A DNA stretch of 64,000 bases from Defluviitaleaceae bacterium (GTDB lineage: Bacteria; Bacillota; Clostridia; Lachnospirales; WQUN01). Positions 42,667 to 53,145 of the stretch are shown here, one piece after another. Each line of letters opens with the position of its first letter. The first letter of the stretch is position 1. A model generated the notes under the pieces. It did not search any database. It saw nothing but the letters and a program-made list of their open reading frames with translations, and was not told the DNA's origin. Position numbers and translations under genes: made by a program. Location: NCBI GenBank assembly GCA_009779835.1, contig WRBD01000010.1, positions 1 through 64,000 on the forward strand, read 5' to 3'.

Positions 42667-45600
42667 ATGAAAACGAAAACAAAACGCTATATGGCGATGG
42701 GGGCTGTGCTTTTTGCGGCGGTAATCGGAGTAGCGGTAGCGCAGATTTTTCCGTCGTTGTTCAGAAGTGACGCGCAAAGCGTTGTAATCGACACCGTTTT
42801 GCCGATTCATTCAGTCGAAATTTCGGAAAGCGATGTGCCGATTCACGAAGATATTCAAGAAGAAATACAACCGACCGAACCGTCAAATGAAACCGACAAC
42901 ACAGAAAATTATACGGAAACGGATTTTCTGCCGCACACAGAAATTCACGAAGCAGTGCAACCGCTTATTCGTCGTGAAAACCAAACTGCACCCACGTTTG
43001 TTAATTCCGTTGAGAACGAAACAAACGAAAACGAAATTTCCGCGCCCCATGCAAACACGGACGAAATTTCAATTCTTTCGGCGGAAGCAGAACAGGAAAC
43101 AAAAATCGTAATTGAAATTGAAGATGAAGAATCCGACGAAGAAGAAAAAGAAGAAACCGCGATAAGTTTGAGCGACTCCGGCGTAATAATCAATCAGATG
43201 TACGCGGGCGGCGACACAGGAAACAACGCGGTTTCGCATAGCTTTGTCGAGCTTGTCAATCCGACCGGCGAGCGTGTTTTTCTCGGCGATTCTTCCGTGC
43301 AGATTCAAACGCCCGGCGACCCCGGTTCGGGCGGCGAAGCTCCACCGCCGCCGATTGCATGGAACGTAGTCAGGCTAAACGGCTACATTGAACCACATTC
43401 GTCATTTTTAATTGTCAGCACGTTCAGCGAAAGCACCGCCGACGAACATCGTGTCATAGAAAATTGGGACATTGCCGTAAATTACGAATTAGGCAATCGC
43501 GGATTGTCCGTTGCGTTGGTTGCGCATCAAGAACCGTTGCCCGGGTTCATCACGGAAGACTGCGGCGTAATTGATTTGTTGGGCGCACTCAACTCCGGGC
43601 CGCCGCGTGACAGAACGGATAATTATTTAATCGCTCCGGCGCGAATTTCACGTTCGCAGGGTGTTCGCAGAATTGATTTCGTGAACACGCAAAACAACGA
43701 AGAAGATTTTCCGTCGGTAAGATATCTTGATTTATCGGACGATGTGTGGCAGGAAATTCGCCCGCGTTACAGCGGCGACGGCGAGTGGGCATTTCCACCC
43801 GACAGAACGCCGCGCATTCTTCCCGATTTATTCATCAATCAAATACACGGACAGGGTTCGCCCGGAACAAACGCGATTTCGCACGGCTTCATCGAAATTT
43901 ACAATCCCACAAACGACCGCATAAATTTGCGTGGATTTTCTTTGCAAGTTGCGAATGGTACGGGTGTGCGTCCGTGGAATGTGCTTGAGCTTCCGAATTT
44001 CACAATGCAACCGCAAACTTCTTTTCTTGTAGTAAGCACGGATTGGTTTAACGACAACACTCGCGACCCACGCATTCCCGATGTCGCGCAAGACCGCGGA
44101 CACAAGGTTCGTTATGTAATTCCGAAATGGGATATGGAATGGGATTTACGTTTTAACAACAGCAATATAGTTGTCGCGCTGGTTGACGGCAACACACCGC
44201 TTTCAGATGAAATCACCGAAAAAGAATGGGTGCGTGTCATGGACTTAGTCGGCGCGCATAACAACTCCGCCGAAGATGCCGCGCATTATCTCGGGAGCGG
44301 GCCGGCGGGAAATATTTCGCGGCAAGCGTCTGTGCGGCGAAGCAGTATACGAAACACGCGGGACAATCGGCGCGATTTTGTCCGCGTTCATTACGCCTAT
44401 CCCAACAACGATTACGTAAACAGAACGCCCGATGTAAACACAAACAGAGACGGCATTACCAATCGGCATCTTGAAATATTTCGTCCGCGATACAGCGGCG
44501 ACGGTTCATGGAATCATGTTTTTCTTCCCGTAAATTTCATAACGATAAACAGCGCGGGAACGAATCACAGCGCAGACCCAAACCCGGCAGAGTTGGGCGA
44601 AATCGTAAGACTTGACGCGGGAACTCCTTCGGAGGGTCAGGCGTTTTTGCGGTGGACGACATCTTCACCCGGCGTACAAATTCAAAACGCAACCAACCCG
44701 ACGGCGGCGACATTCATCATGCCAAACGAACGCGTCACCGTAACCGCAATTTTTTATACGCCTGTGACGTACGGCGTAAATTTAATCGGCGGCGGCGAAA
44801 ATCACAGAGCAAGCCCTAATCCTGCGCCGGAAGGCGCGGTTGTAACGCTTAACGCGGGAGTCGCGCCGACCGGCACACGGTTTGCGTATTGGGAATCCGA
44901 CGATGTAATCATCACAAACGCGACGCAACAATTCAGCGCGACATTTACAATGCCCGCCGAAAATGTTTCCGTGATTGCGAAATGGGAAGAAATCCCGAAT
45001 GAAATCGGCGCGTTAGATGTCTCGCTGATGGAACTTACCATGACGTCAAACAATGCGGAGGCTATCGGCAATCAATTTAACGCAACGGACGGTCTTTTCA
45101 GAAGCGTTTCAAATTTAACCGCGTGGAGCGAAAACGTTCAGCGAAACATAGGTTATCGCGGTACGTTCCGCACACCGATTGTACTGAATAATTTCGGCGC
45201 GGGCTGGCGTTCGGTTAATCCGGCGGCAAGCGCGGTACATCTCGACCACGGCATCACCGTTGACACCGCTACGGCGTTTCAAATTCGTTTTGAAACAACG
45301 GGGCATGAAAATATTCGTTTTTCTGCGCGTCAACGCTCAACGGGAAGCGGTCCGGATTTCTTCGCGCTTGCGTATCGCGTCGGCAGCGACGGCGGTTTTA
45401 CTTCTGTTGCCGGTACAAGAAACACGGTCAGTCTGCAAAACACGGCGGGCTTCCGCGACAATGCGTATTCGGATTTAAACTGGTCGCATTCGCAAACATT
45501 TAATAATTTCCGTTTGCCCCCCGAAGTCGAAAACGAAAGCGTAATTTACATTCGCGTTTATATGCGCGAAAGCGAAATGGAAAGTTCAAACAACACGCGA

Positions 45601-47793
45601 ACAAGCGGCAACACTTCCATTAACGATATAAAAATTATCGGCGATGAAATATCGGGCTTCGTGGTTGAAACCTTCGACGTAACAATCATCGGCGGCGGCG
45701 AAAATCACAGCGCAAGCCCCAACCCTGCGACAGAGGGTGCGAATGTAATTCTTAACGCGGGAACAGCACCCATCGGTATGCGTTTTGTAAATTGGACTTC
45801 CGACGACGTAGACATCACCAACCCGACACAACAAAACGGCGCGTCCATAACAATGCCCGCGTCAAACGTTACCGTAACCGCGAACTGGGAAGCAATTCCC
45901 TTTGGAACTGACATTCTGCTTATGGAACTGGTGCAAACGGAAAACACCGCAATCGCCGACAACAATCAATTCAACGCAACGGACGGAATTTTTGGAAGCG
46001 TTTCAAACTTAACCGCGTGGAGCGGAAATATTCAACGCTCGATAGGTTATCTCGGTACCGAACGTACGCCGATTGTTTTCAATAATTTTGAACCCGGTTG
46101 GCGTTCTGTTAATCCGACCGCAGACGCGGGATATCTCGACCACGGCATCACCGTTGACACCGCTACGGCGTTTCAAATTCGTTTTGAAACAACAGGGCAT
46201 GAAAATATTCGTTTTTCAGCGCGTCAACGCTCAACGGGAAGCGGCCCGGATTTCTTCGCACTTGCGTATAGAATAGGAAGCAACGGCGATTTTACTTCCA
46301 TTCCGAACACACGAACCACCAACAGGCAATCTCCGCTTGCGTATCGCGGCAACGCCTACTCGGATTTTAATTGGACTGATTCGCAAACATTCGATAGATT
46401 CCGTTTACCAGCGGAAATCGCAAACGAAGAAGTTGTCTATCTTCGTGTGTATATGCGCGAAAGCACGCTTGCAAACGACGCACTCGCAAGAGTGCAGGGC
46501 AACACTTCTATTAACAATATCAGAATTATCGGCGACGAACTCGGCGCGATGATTGAAACTTTCGACACAATAATAATCGGCGGCGGCACGAACCACAGCG
46601 CGAACCCAAATCCGGCACAAGCGGGCGAAACCGTAACACTTAACGCGGGAGTTGCACCCACAGGCACACGATTTGGAAGTTGGTTTTCCGACGATGTTGC
46701 AATTTCAAACGCAACACAACAAAACGGCGCGACATTTTTAATGCCCGCCGCAAATGTCACCGTAACCGCGAATTGGGAAGTCATTCAAGTTGAAACGGAC
46801 GTTGTGTTAATGGCGATGTCGCGATTGGAAAGCAATTTAGTTTTCGCAGACAACGGCAATCAAATAAACGCAACGGGCGGTTTGTTCCGAGATATTTCTA
46901 ATTTGCAAGCGTTCAGCGATAATCAGCAAGTTTTAATCGGCTCGTTAGACGCGAATAATCCGTTAGCTCCTGTTGCGTTTCGCAATCAGTCCAACGTAGG
47001 CGGACGCGGTTGGCGCGGCATAGGAACAATGGCGGAAGACGCGGGAATAACCATTGACACCGCAAGCGCGTGGCAGATTCGTTTTTCGACGGAAGGATTT
47101 GAAAATATTCGTTTCTCTGCACAGCAACGCTCCACGACTTCGGGGCCTGACGGTTTCGCTCTCGCGTACAGAGTTGGCGAAACGGGTTCATTCATTCCCA
47201 TTACAGGAAGCGAAAGAAATATTTTCAGAGGCGGCGCGGGCGATGCAACTGTGTTTAACAACGCGGCAACAAATACTTTTGCAAATTTTATTCTCCCTGT
47301 TGATGTGGAAAATAAATCCGTAGTCTACTTGCGAGTGTACGCCAACAATTTAACAATCACAGACAGACCAAACGGAAACACTTCCATTAACAACATCGTA
47401 ATCATGGGCGACGCAACAAGCGGCACAACCGCAACAATAATTTTCGACACCGACTATGTAGAAATCAACGGCGAAAATCTTACGCAGACAATAAACGTAA
47501 ACGGTACTGCGATGGGTGAAATTATACTTAACTACTCATCTTTACCCGAAGGGTTTTTCGCAACAACAAGCGGCGCGGCAATAACCGTCACGGGCATTCC
47601 CCCCGCTCCCGACGAACCACCCGTAGCGGGAACTTTCACCATTTATGTAACCCGCGGAGATGTAACGAAGCCACTTGAAATTCGCGTAAATCTTCCACCC
47701 GCAACAATGCCGCTGAAAGAACTTTTATACGGCGGTACACTCTTGACTTTAATAGGCTTGTTTGGTAAATTAAAAGCAACCAAAGGGGAGTAG
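42667..47793 (+). CDS. Giant surface protein with two lamin-tail domains and repeated InlB-like/beta-sandwich modules
   Basis: 1708 residues. An N-terminal transmembrane/signal helix (YMAMGAVLFAAVIGVAVAQI) and an acidic low-complexity stalk precede two lamin-tail-type domains starting near 172 (VIINQMYAGGDTGNNAVSHS) and 385 (LFINQIHGQGSPGTNAISHG). Then come four InlB-like repeats (GGGENHSASPNPATEGANV type, ending NVTVTANWE). Three related ~210-residue beta-sandwich modules alternate with them (DTATAFQIRFETTGHENIRF, NTSIN-IIGDE). A C-terminal hydrophobic segment (LLYGGTLLTLIGLFGKL) may anchor it. It follows the PepSY gene by 49 bp and is probably in the same BlaI-like regulon. No catalytic domain recognised. 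Confidence 0.8.
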   Translation: MKTKTKRYMAMGAVLFAAVIGVAVAQIFPSLFRSDAQSVVIDTVLPIHSVEISESDVPIHEDIQEEIQPTEPSNETDNTENYTETDFLPHTEIHEAVQPLIRRENQTAPTFVNSVENETNENEISAPHANTDEISILSAEAEQETKIVIEIEDEESDEEEKEETAISLSDSGVIINQMYAGGDTGNNAVSHSFVELVNPTGERVFLGDSSVQIQTPGDPGSGGEAPPPPIAWNVVRLNGYIEPHSSFLIVSTFSESTADEHRVIENWDIAVNYELGNRGLSVALVAHQEPLPGFITEDCGVIDLLGALNSGPPRDRTDNYLIAPARISRSQGVRRIDFVNTQNNEEDFPSVRYLDLSDDVWQEIRPRYSGDGEWAFPPDRTPRILPDLFINQIHGQGSPGTNAISHGFIEIYNPTNDRINLRGFSLQVANGTGVRPWNVLELPNFTMQPQTSFLVVSTDWFNDNTRDPRIPDVAQDRGHKVRYVIPKWDMEWDLRFNNSNIVVALVDGNTPLSDEITEKEWVRVMDLVGAHNNSAEDAAHYLGSGPAGNISRQASVRRSSIRNTRDNRRDFVRVHYAYPNNDYVNRTPDVNTNRDGITNRHLEIFRPRYSGDGSWNHVFLPVNFITINSAGTNHSADPNPAELGEIVRLDAGTPSEGQAFLRWTTSSPGVQIQNATNPTAATFIMPNERVTVTAIFYTPVTYGVNLIGGGENHRASPNPAPEGAVVTLNAGVAPTGTRFAYWESDDVIITNATQQFSATFTMPAENVSVIAKWEEIPNEIGALDVSLMELTMTSNNAEAIGNQFNATDGLFRSVSNLTAWSENVQRNIGYRGTFRTPIVLNNFGAGWRSVNPAASAVHLDHGITVDTATAFQIRFETTGHENIRFSARQRSTGSGPDFFALAYRVGSDGGFTSVAGTRNTVSLQNTAGFRDNAYSDLNWSHSQTFNNFRLPPEVENESVIYIRVYMRESEMESSNNTRTSGNTSINDIKIIGDEISGFVVETFDVTIIGGGENHSASPNPATEGANVILNAGTAPIGMRFVNWTSDDVDITNPTQQNGASITMPASNVTVTANWEAIPFGTDILLMELVQTENTAIADNNQFNATDGIFGSVSNLTAWSGNIQRSIGYLGTERTPIVFNNFEPGWRSVNPTADAGYLDHGITVDTATAFQIRFETTGHENIRFSARQRSTGSGPDFFALAYRIGSNGDFTSIPNTRTTNRQSPLAYRGNAYSDFNWTDSQTFDRFRLPAEIANEEVVYLRVYMRESTLANDALARVQGNTSINNIRIIGDELGAMIETFDTIIIGGGTNHSANPNPAQAGETVTLNAGVAPTGTRFGSWFSDDVAISNATQQNGATFLMPAANVTVTANWEVIQVETDVVLMAMSRLESNLVFADNGNQINATGGLFRDISNLQAFSDNQQVLIGSLDANNPLAPVAFRNQSNVGGRGWRGIGTMAEDAGITIDTASAWQIRFSTEGFENIRFSAQQRSTTSGPDGFALAYRVGETGSFIPITGSERNIFRGGAGDATVFNNAATNTFANFILPVDVENKSVVYLRVYANNLTITDRPNGNTSINNIVIMGDATSGTTATIIFDTDYVEINGENLTQTINVNGTAMGEIILNYSSLPEGFFATTSGAAITVTGIPPAPDEPPVAGTFTIYVTRGDVTKPLEIRVNLPPATMPLKELLYGGTLLTLIGLFGKLKATKGE

Positions 47794-47867
47794 CGAACGG
47801 TGTAAGCCGTTGTCTGTATTCGTCAGTACGGTCTTATAAGACCCGGATACGTCATATCAGAAATGAT

Positions 47868-47922
47868 AGCGCAAGACTTTTGGCTCTGTTTTGCAGAGCC
47901 ATTTGTCTTGCGCTTTTAATTT
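47868..47922 (+). terminator. Two-stem rho-independent terminator
   Basis: AGCGCAAGAC...GTCTTGCGCT outer stem enclosing GGCTCTG...CAGAGCC, then TTTTAATTTT. Confidence 0.88.
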
Positions 47923-47936
47923 TAAGGAAGATTTAT

Positions 47937-48236
47937 ATGTTAAAGTCACTGTTAAAAGGTGTAAGCATGGGAACAGGAATGGGAATCGGTCAAGAGTTGA
48001 CGGGAACAGTAATTCAGCACATTCGCAATCGCGGACAACAAAGCAACAACGCAGGCGGTTGGGATATTAAATGCAGATGCGGAGAACTAAACACAGCAGA
48101 CAGCCGATTCTGCGGTTCTTGCGGAAGCCCCGTTGTTGCAAGATGTAATTTACAATCCGGCGTGAGATGTTCATGCGGATTTACAAATGTTACCGGGCAA
48201 AAATTTTGCTCCGAGTGCGGAAATCGCTTGGGGTAA
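47937..48236 (+). CDS. Zinc-ribbon protein
   Basis: 99 residues. After a Gly-rich N-terminus there are two zinc-ribbon knuckles (CRCGELNTADSRFCGSCGSP and CSCGFTNVTGQKFCSECGNR), eight Cys in all. AAGGAAG precedes ATG 47937. It ends 3 nt before the DUF6273 gene, so they are probably cotranscribed and may act together. Confidence 0.8.
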   Translation: MLKSLLKGVSMGTGMGIGQELTGTVIQHIRNRGQQSNNAGGWDIKCRCGELNTADSRFCGSCGSPVVARCNLQSGVRCSCGFTNVTGQKFCSECGNRLG

Positions 48237-48239
48237 CAT

Positions 48240-49370
48240 ATGAACGATAAAAGCCTGTTTGACAGCATAACGCAGACGCTGAATCGTATGAAAGAAATTT
48301 TCGGCACTGAAATCTTTAACAATCAAAGCCGTTTTCTAGCAGGCGTGAACGATTTAATTGACGCAAAAGAAAAAACGGCAAAACATCTGTTGCGAATAGC
48401 AATATGCGACCTTCACGCCTACACCAGACTTGAAAAGTCTTGCGAGATGGGTGCTATTTTTGTTGTAGAGCATCTGAAAAACGAAATGATTAACGACTAC
48501 ATGATTCCACCGAATATTGCGTGCGGGGTTATTGATTGCATTACCGTTTTTGCGGGGTTCGAGCCTATATCGGAAACGCCATGTAAAATTCAAGACGAAA
48601 TACAGGAAGAACTCGAAATACAAGAAGAAACCGAAATAAAAATTCTGCCGAAACAAATAATTTCGCAGTCTACACCGATTCAAATTCCGCGAGCTGCAAT
48701 GATGATTCCGCCGCCGTCTATCATGTCGGCTACGATGCAAAGACCACGCATACACGATTCGGGAATAGGTTCAGGAGTAATTTCTTCCGGCAGTTATGCG
48801 AATGTCGGAAGCACAATACGAATTGGCGGGATAAATTGGCGCATACTTGAAATCATGGGAAAACGAGCGTTAGTAATAAGCGAAGATATAATCGGAACAA
48901 AGTGGTATCACGACAACGATACAGGCACAAGCTGGGCAAATTGCGGCTTGCGTCAATATTTGAACGGTACATTTTATAACGCTTTCAGTGCGAGAGAAAA
49001 ATCCCGCATTGCAAAAGTAAAAATAAATAATCCTAAAAATCCTTGGTTTGGCACGAACGGCGGCAATGATTCTCTTGACAATATATTTTTGTTAAGCATT
49101 GACGAAGTGTTGAAATATTTCGGTGACAGTTATCAAATACGAAAAAAACCAACAAGCGCGGGTAATTTTGACGACCAGTACAACGAAGGGCGAATTGCAC
49201 AAAACACCAACAGAAAAAATCACTGGTGGTGGCTTCGTTCGCCCGGTTTCAGCACTAACCGCGCGGTGTTTATCTCGCCAACAGGTTCGTTTTTCGTATA
49301 CGGCGGAATTATTAACGGCGGAAACAACACAAGCGGCGGTATCCGACCCGCTATGTGGGTAAATATATAA
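48240..49370 (+). CDS. DUF6273-domain protein
   Basis: 376 residues. The N-terminal ~115 residues are helical; a Glu-rich linker (about 118-140) follows. The C-terminal ~180 residues match the DUF6273 pattern (INWRILEIMGKRALVISEDI, SWANCGLRQYLNGTFYNAFS, WWWLRSPG and GGIRPAMWV), related to sulfatase-modifying/FGE-like C-type lectin folds. No signal peptide. It is coupled to the zinc-ribbon gene. Function unknown. Confidence 0.8.
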   Translation: MNDKSLFDSITQTLNRMKEIFGTEIFNNQSRFLAGVNDLIDAKEKTAKHLLRIAICDLHAYTRLEKSCEMGAIFVVEHLKNEMINDYMIPPNIACGVIDCITVFAGFEPISETPCKIQDEIQEELEIQEETEIKILPKQIISQSTPIQIPRAAMMIPPPSIMSATMQRPRIHDSGIGSGVISSGSYANVGSTIRIGGINWRILEIMGKRALVISEDIIGTKWYHDNDTGTSWANCGLRQYLNGTFYNAFSAREKSRIAKVKINNPKNPWFGTNGGNDSLDNIFLLSIDEVLKYFGDSYQIRKKPTSAGNFDDQYNEGRIAQNTNRKNHWWWLRSPGFSTNRAVFISPTGSFFVYGGIINGGNNTSGGIRPAMWVNI

Positions 49371-49389
49371 AAATTGACAGGGGATATAA

Positions 49390-50067
49390 ATGAATAACCT
49401 TAAAGCAGTATTTTTTGACGCAGACGATACACTTATAAATCACAAGGAATGTGAAAAACAAGCGTTGAAATATTTATTTGATAACATTGGGATAAGTTAC
49501 AAAAATGAATATCAAAATATTTTCAGACCACTCGACCGAATGTTGTGGGAAAATGAAACTATACTGCCGAAGGATATTCCCACGCACAGATTTAAAATTT
49601 TTTTTGAAAAAATAAATATTGATTACAAAAATTTCGCAAAAGCAAACGATTTATTTAAAAAAGGTTTGGCAAATGCGTTTGCACTGACAGAGAATGCAGA
49701 AAAAATAATTAAATATCTGCATAACAAGGGGTATTCGCTATATGTGGTTACAAACGGTTTAATTGAATTACAAAGACCACGAGTAACAAACAGCAAAATC
49801 GGTAAATTCATATCGTATGTTATGGTTTCGGAAGAAGTAGGCGCGAAAAAACCTAATCCATTGATATTTAATATTTTGTTGCAAAAAATAAACTTTAATC
49901 CAAACGAAGTAATCATGGTAGGCGACAGCTTAAAAAATGACATTCAGGGCGCGAAAAATGCCAATATAAAAAGCGTTTGGTTCAACCCCGAGCGGATAAA
50001 AAATGAAACAGACATAATACCGGACTACGAAATAACTGATTTATTGCAGCTCACAAAAATATTATGA
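49390..50067 (+). CDS. HAD-superfamily hydrolase (YjjG-like)
   Basis: 225 residues with all HAD motifs: FFDADDTLIN (nucleophile and acid Asp), VVTNGL, a Lys in GAKKPNP and MVGDSLKNDIQGAKN. The cap type and size fit the YjjG/pyrimidine 5'-nucleotidase-like subgroup, but the substrate is uncertain. AGGGGAT precedes the ATG. It lies 29 bp before the P-type ATPase start codon. Confidence 0.87.
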   Translation: MNNLKAVFFDADDTLINHKECEKQALKYLFDNIGISYKNEYQNIFRPLDRMLWENETILPKDIPTHRFKIFFEKINIDYKNFAKANDLFKKGLANAFALTENAEKIIKYLHNKGYSLYVVTNGLIELQRPRVTNSKIGKFISYVMVSEEVGAKKPNPLIFNILLQKINFNPNEVIMVGDSLKNDIQGAKNANIKSVWFNPERIKNETDIIPDYEITDLLQLTKIL

Positions 50068-50096
50068 TTTTTCAAAAAAACGAGGGAGGAAATATC

Positions 50097-52739
50097 ATGA
50101 ATCAAGATTTTTTCACGAAAGACATCACCCAATCGTTACATGAATTAAACTCAAACGCAAGCAACGGTCTAACAAACGCCGAAGCCGAAAAAAGATTACA
50201 ACAAAACGGTGAGAACCGTTTGCAAAGCGCGAAGAAAAAATCTTTGTTCATGCGAATACTTGCACAATTCAAAGATTTTCTCGTAATAATTTTGCTTGCG
50301 GCGGCGGTAATTTCCGTGATTGCGGGCGACGGCTTAAAAGACGCGATTCTGATTGTCGGAATATTACTTGTCAACGTGATTATCAGCATAACGCAGGAAA
50401 ACCGCGCCGATAACGCCCTTGCGGAATTAAAAAATATGTCAAGTCCGAAAGCGAAAGTGAAACGCGGCGGTCAAATTGAAAAAATTGATTCCTACGATGT
50501 CGTTGTCGGTGACATAATTATTTTGGACGCGGGCGATTACATTCCCGCCGATTTAAGAATTATCGAAAGCATAAACTTGAAAATAGATGAATCCGCGTTG
50601 ACGGGTGAATCAATGCCCGTGACAAAAAACGCGAATGCTATTTTAGATGAAAGCGCAAGCCTTGGCGACAGAATTAATCTCGCGTCAATGGGGACGGTTG
50701 TGACTTACGGACGCGGCACGGGCGTTGTGTATGCTACGGGAATGAACACGGAAATGGGAAAAATCGCGACAATTCTAAACGAAACGCAGGAAACCAATAC
50801 GCCGCTTCAAGACAAATTAAATGCTATGGCAAAAACTTTGGGAATCGTTTGCATTGTCACTTGCGCGATAATTTTCGGTGTTGGATTTTTATACGGCATG
50901 GACATTTTGGAAATGTTAATGGTTTCCGTTTCGCTTGCGGTTGCGGCTGTGCCGGAGGGTGTTGCGATTGTCGCTACGGTGATTCTTGCAATCGGCGTAC
51001 AAAAAATGGTGAAGTCTAATGTAATTGTAAAAAGACTCCGCGCTGTTGAAACTTTAGGAAGCACCACGGTCATTTGCTCCGATAAAACAGGCACTCTTAC
51101 GCAAAATAAAATGACAGTCGTAAAAGTTTTCGACACGGAAAATATTTATGAAGTCACAGGCACAGGCTATTCTTCCGACGGCGAAGTTGTCGGCGAAATG
51201 TCAAAAAACATTCCGCTGATGGCTGAAATTGCCGTGCTTTGCAACGATGCCGTCTACGACAAAGAAAACGCAAAAGTAATCGGCGACCCGACCGAAGCGG
51301 CAATGCTTGTTTTCGGCGCGAAGCTGGGAATGGAAAAAGAGGAATTAAACACGCAATACATGAGAGTAAATGAAATCCCGTTCGATTCCGAAAGAAAATT
51401 GATGTCTACATTTAATTATAAAAACAACAATTCAATCATGAACGTGAAAGGCGCGCCCGACGCAATTATCAAACGCTGCACAAAAGTTTTCCGCGACGGC
51501 GAAATCATTCCCATGACTGAAGAAATTCGCGCGAAATTAATTTTGCAAAATGAAAAATTCGCGGCGGAAGCGTTGCGCGTGTTGGGTTTTGCGTTCAAAG
51601 AATGCGAAAACGACCCGTCGGAGGAAAATTTAACATACGTCGGCATGATGTGCATGATTGACCCGCCACGCGAGGAAGTGAAAGCATCTGTCGCGCAATG
51701 TTACGGCGCGGGAATCAACGTAAAAATGATTACGGGCGACCACAAAATTACTGCATCGGCAATCGCGGTCACGCTGGGAATTATGCGCGAAGGCGACGAA
51801 GCATTAAGCGGAAATGATTTAGACAACCTCTCCGACGACGAACTTTGCGAAAAAATAAAAACCGTAAATGTTTTCGCGCGGGTTTCACCTGAACACAAAG
51901 TTAGAATTGTAAACGCCGTGAAATGCAGCGGAAACATCGTAGCAATGACGGGCGACGGCGTAAACGACGCACCTTCATTAAAAAAGGCAGACATAGGAAT
52001 CGCGATGGGCATAACAGGCACGGACGTTTCAAAAGAAGCGGCAGACATGATTCTCACCGACGACAACTTCGTAAGCATAACCGCCGCCGTCGAGCAGGGA
52101 CGAACAATTTACGGAAATATCCGAAAAGTTACAAGCTATTTGCTTTCGTGCAATATCGGCGAAATTTTAATAATTTTTATCGCTATTGTTTTCGGTTTGC
52201 CCGTGCCGTTGGTTGCAACGCAATTATTATTTGTAAATCTTTTGACAGACGCTTTTCCCGCATTCGCGCTCGGCATGGAAGGCAAAGAATCCGGCGTTAT
52301 GAAAAAACCGCCCCGCGACCCCAAAGAACCTATTATCAATAAAACAATGCGAAGCGCAGTGGCAATAAAAGCTGTTTTTCTTTGCGCCGGCAGTTTAGGC
52401 GCGTTCTTGTACGGTCACTTCCTGCACGATTACGAAACCGCGATTAGTATGTGCTTTTTCACGTTGGCTGCCGCCGAATTATTGGTTTCGTATTCTGCCA
52501 AAACAGAAAATTTTACAGGCTTCGGGCGTAAGTTGTTCGCTAATAAATTTTTAAATATTTCTATGGGATTATCTCTTGCAATTTTATTTGCAGTAATGTA
52601 TGTTCCGCCTATCGGCACTCTTTTCTCTACAGTTCCTTTAAGTCTTACTCAGCTTGTCGTGTGCTTCGGGCTTATTCTTGTTCCGATAATCGGAAGTGAA
52701 CTTTCAAAAAATTTTATACCAAAAAATATTTCTCAATAA
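50097..52739 (+). CDS. Calcium-transporting P-type ATPase (P2A)
   Basis: 880 residues: a cation-ATPase N domain, ALTGES actuator motif, AVPEG in transmembrane segment 4, phosphorylation motif CSDKTGTLTQNKM (Asp at about 327), KGAPD nucleotide-binding motif, MITGDH and TGDGVNDAPS hinge motifs, and about ten membrane helices. These are the marks of bacterial Ca2+-ATPases that pump calcium out. GGGAGG precedes ATG 50097. No terminator was seen directly after it. Confidence 0.93.
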   Translation: MNQDFFTKDITQSLHELNSNASNGLTNAEAEKRLQQNGENRLQSAKKKSLFMRILAQFKDFLVIILLAAAVISVIAGDGLKDAILIVGILLVNVIISITQENRADNALAELKNMSSPKAKVKRGGQIEKIDSYDVVVGDIIILDAGDYIPADLRIIESINLKIDESALTGESMPVTKNANAILDESASLGDRINLASMGTVVTYGRGTGVVYATGMNTEMGKIATILNETQETNTPLQDKLNAMAKTLGIVCIVTCAIIFGVGFLYGMDILEMLMVSVSLAVAAVPEGVAIVATVILAIGVQKMVKSNVIVKRLRAVETLGSTTVICSDKTGTLTQNKMTVVKVFDTENIYEVTGTGYSSDGEVVGEMSKNIPLMAEIAVLCNDAVYDKENAKVIGDPTEAAMLVFGAKLGMEKEELNTQYMRVNEIPFDSERKLMSTFNYKNNNSIMNVKGAPDAIIKRCTKVFRDGEIIPMTEEIRAKLILQNEKFAAEALRVLGFAFKECENDPSEENLTYVGMMCMIDPPREEVKASVAQCYGAGINVKMITGDHKITASAIAVTLGIMREGDEALSGNDLDNLSDDELCEKIKTVNVFARVSPEHKVRIVNAVKCSGNIVAMTGDGVNDAPSLKKADIGIAMGITGTDVSKEAADMILTDDNFVSITAAVEQGRTIYGNIRKVTSYLLSCNIGEILIIFIAIVFGLPVPLVATQLLFVNLLTDAFPAFALGMEGKESGVMKKPPRDPKEPIINKTMRSAVAIKAVFLCAGSLGAFLYGHFLHDYETAISMCFFTLAAAELLVSYSAKTENFTGFGRKLFANKFLNISMGLSLAILFAVMYVPPIGTLFSTVPLSLTQLVVCFGLILVPIIGSELSKNFIPKNISQ

Positions 52740-52773
52740 ATTTTACGAAATGCTCCTCTAACAACAAAAGTCT

Positions 52774-52890
52774 TTATTCTTCAATCGGAGAATGCCCTAT
52801 GTCGTTTAGTATTTGCAATTCTTTTTGACAACCAAGCCTATCGAAAAATATACGAATAAAAGAAATATCCGTCCATTTATCATCTTCGAA
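52774..52890 (-). pseudogene. Second alpha/beta-hydrolase relic
   Basis: The minus strand reads EDDKWTDISFIRIFFDRLGC then GHSPIEE-stop, homologous to the fragment at 4311-4676 (DDRWTDVSLSRIFYDRLGC). Only ~38 codons remain. Confidence 0.6.
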
Positions 52891-52980
52891 TTGTGTTGCG
52901 TTGCTCGATTATCATAGTGGCAACCTTCCCTTCGCGAGTTTTATTCTCAACCGAGCTTTGCTCGGTGATGATGGATAATT

Positions 52981-53040
52981 CGGAGAGGTTTCACGTTTAT
53001 ACTGCGTTGAAAATGCAGTATAAACGGTGAAACCCCTCCG
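52981..53040. repeat. Long imperfect palindrome
   Basis: A 25-26-nt arm, CGGAGAGGTTTCAC and onward to 53005, pairs with 53015-53040 with one bulge and one mismatch around a 9-nt loop. A smaller CCGAGC/GCTCGG hairpin lies at about 52953-52968. There is no T-run, so a simple terminator is unlikely; it could be a small palindromic repeat element. Confidence 0.7.
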
Positions 53041-53145
53041 GGTGGAGAACATCTACGAATCACAGTCGAAAAAATTTTGAAAATTTTAAAACTTACTGCA
53101 CGAAACATATGCAAAAATATTTTACAGAAAAATCATCAAAAACTA

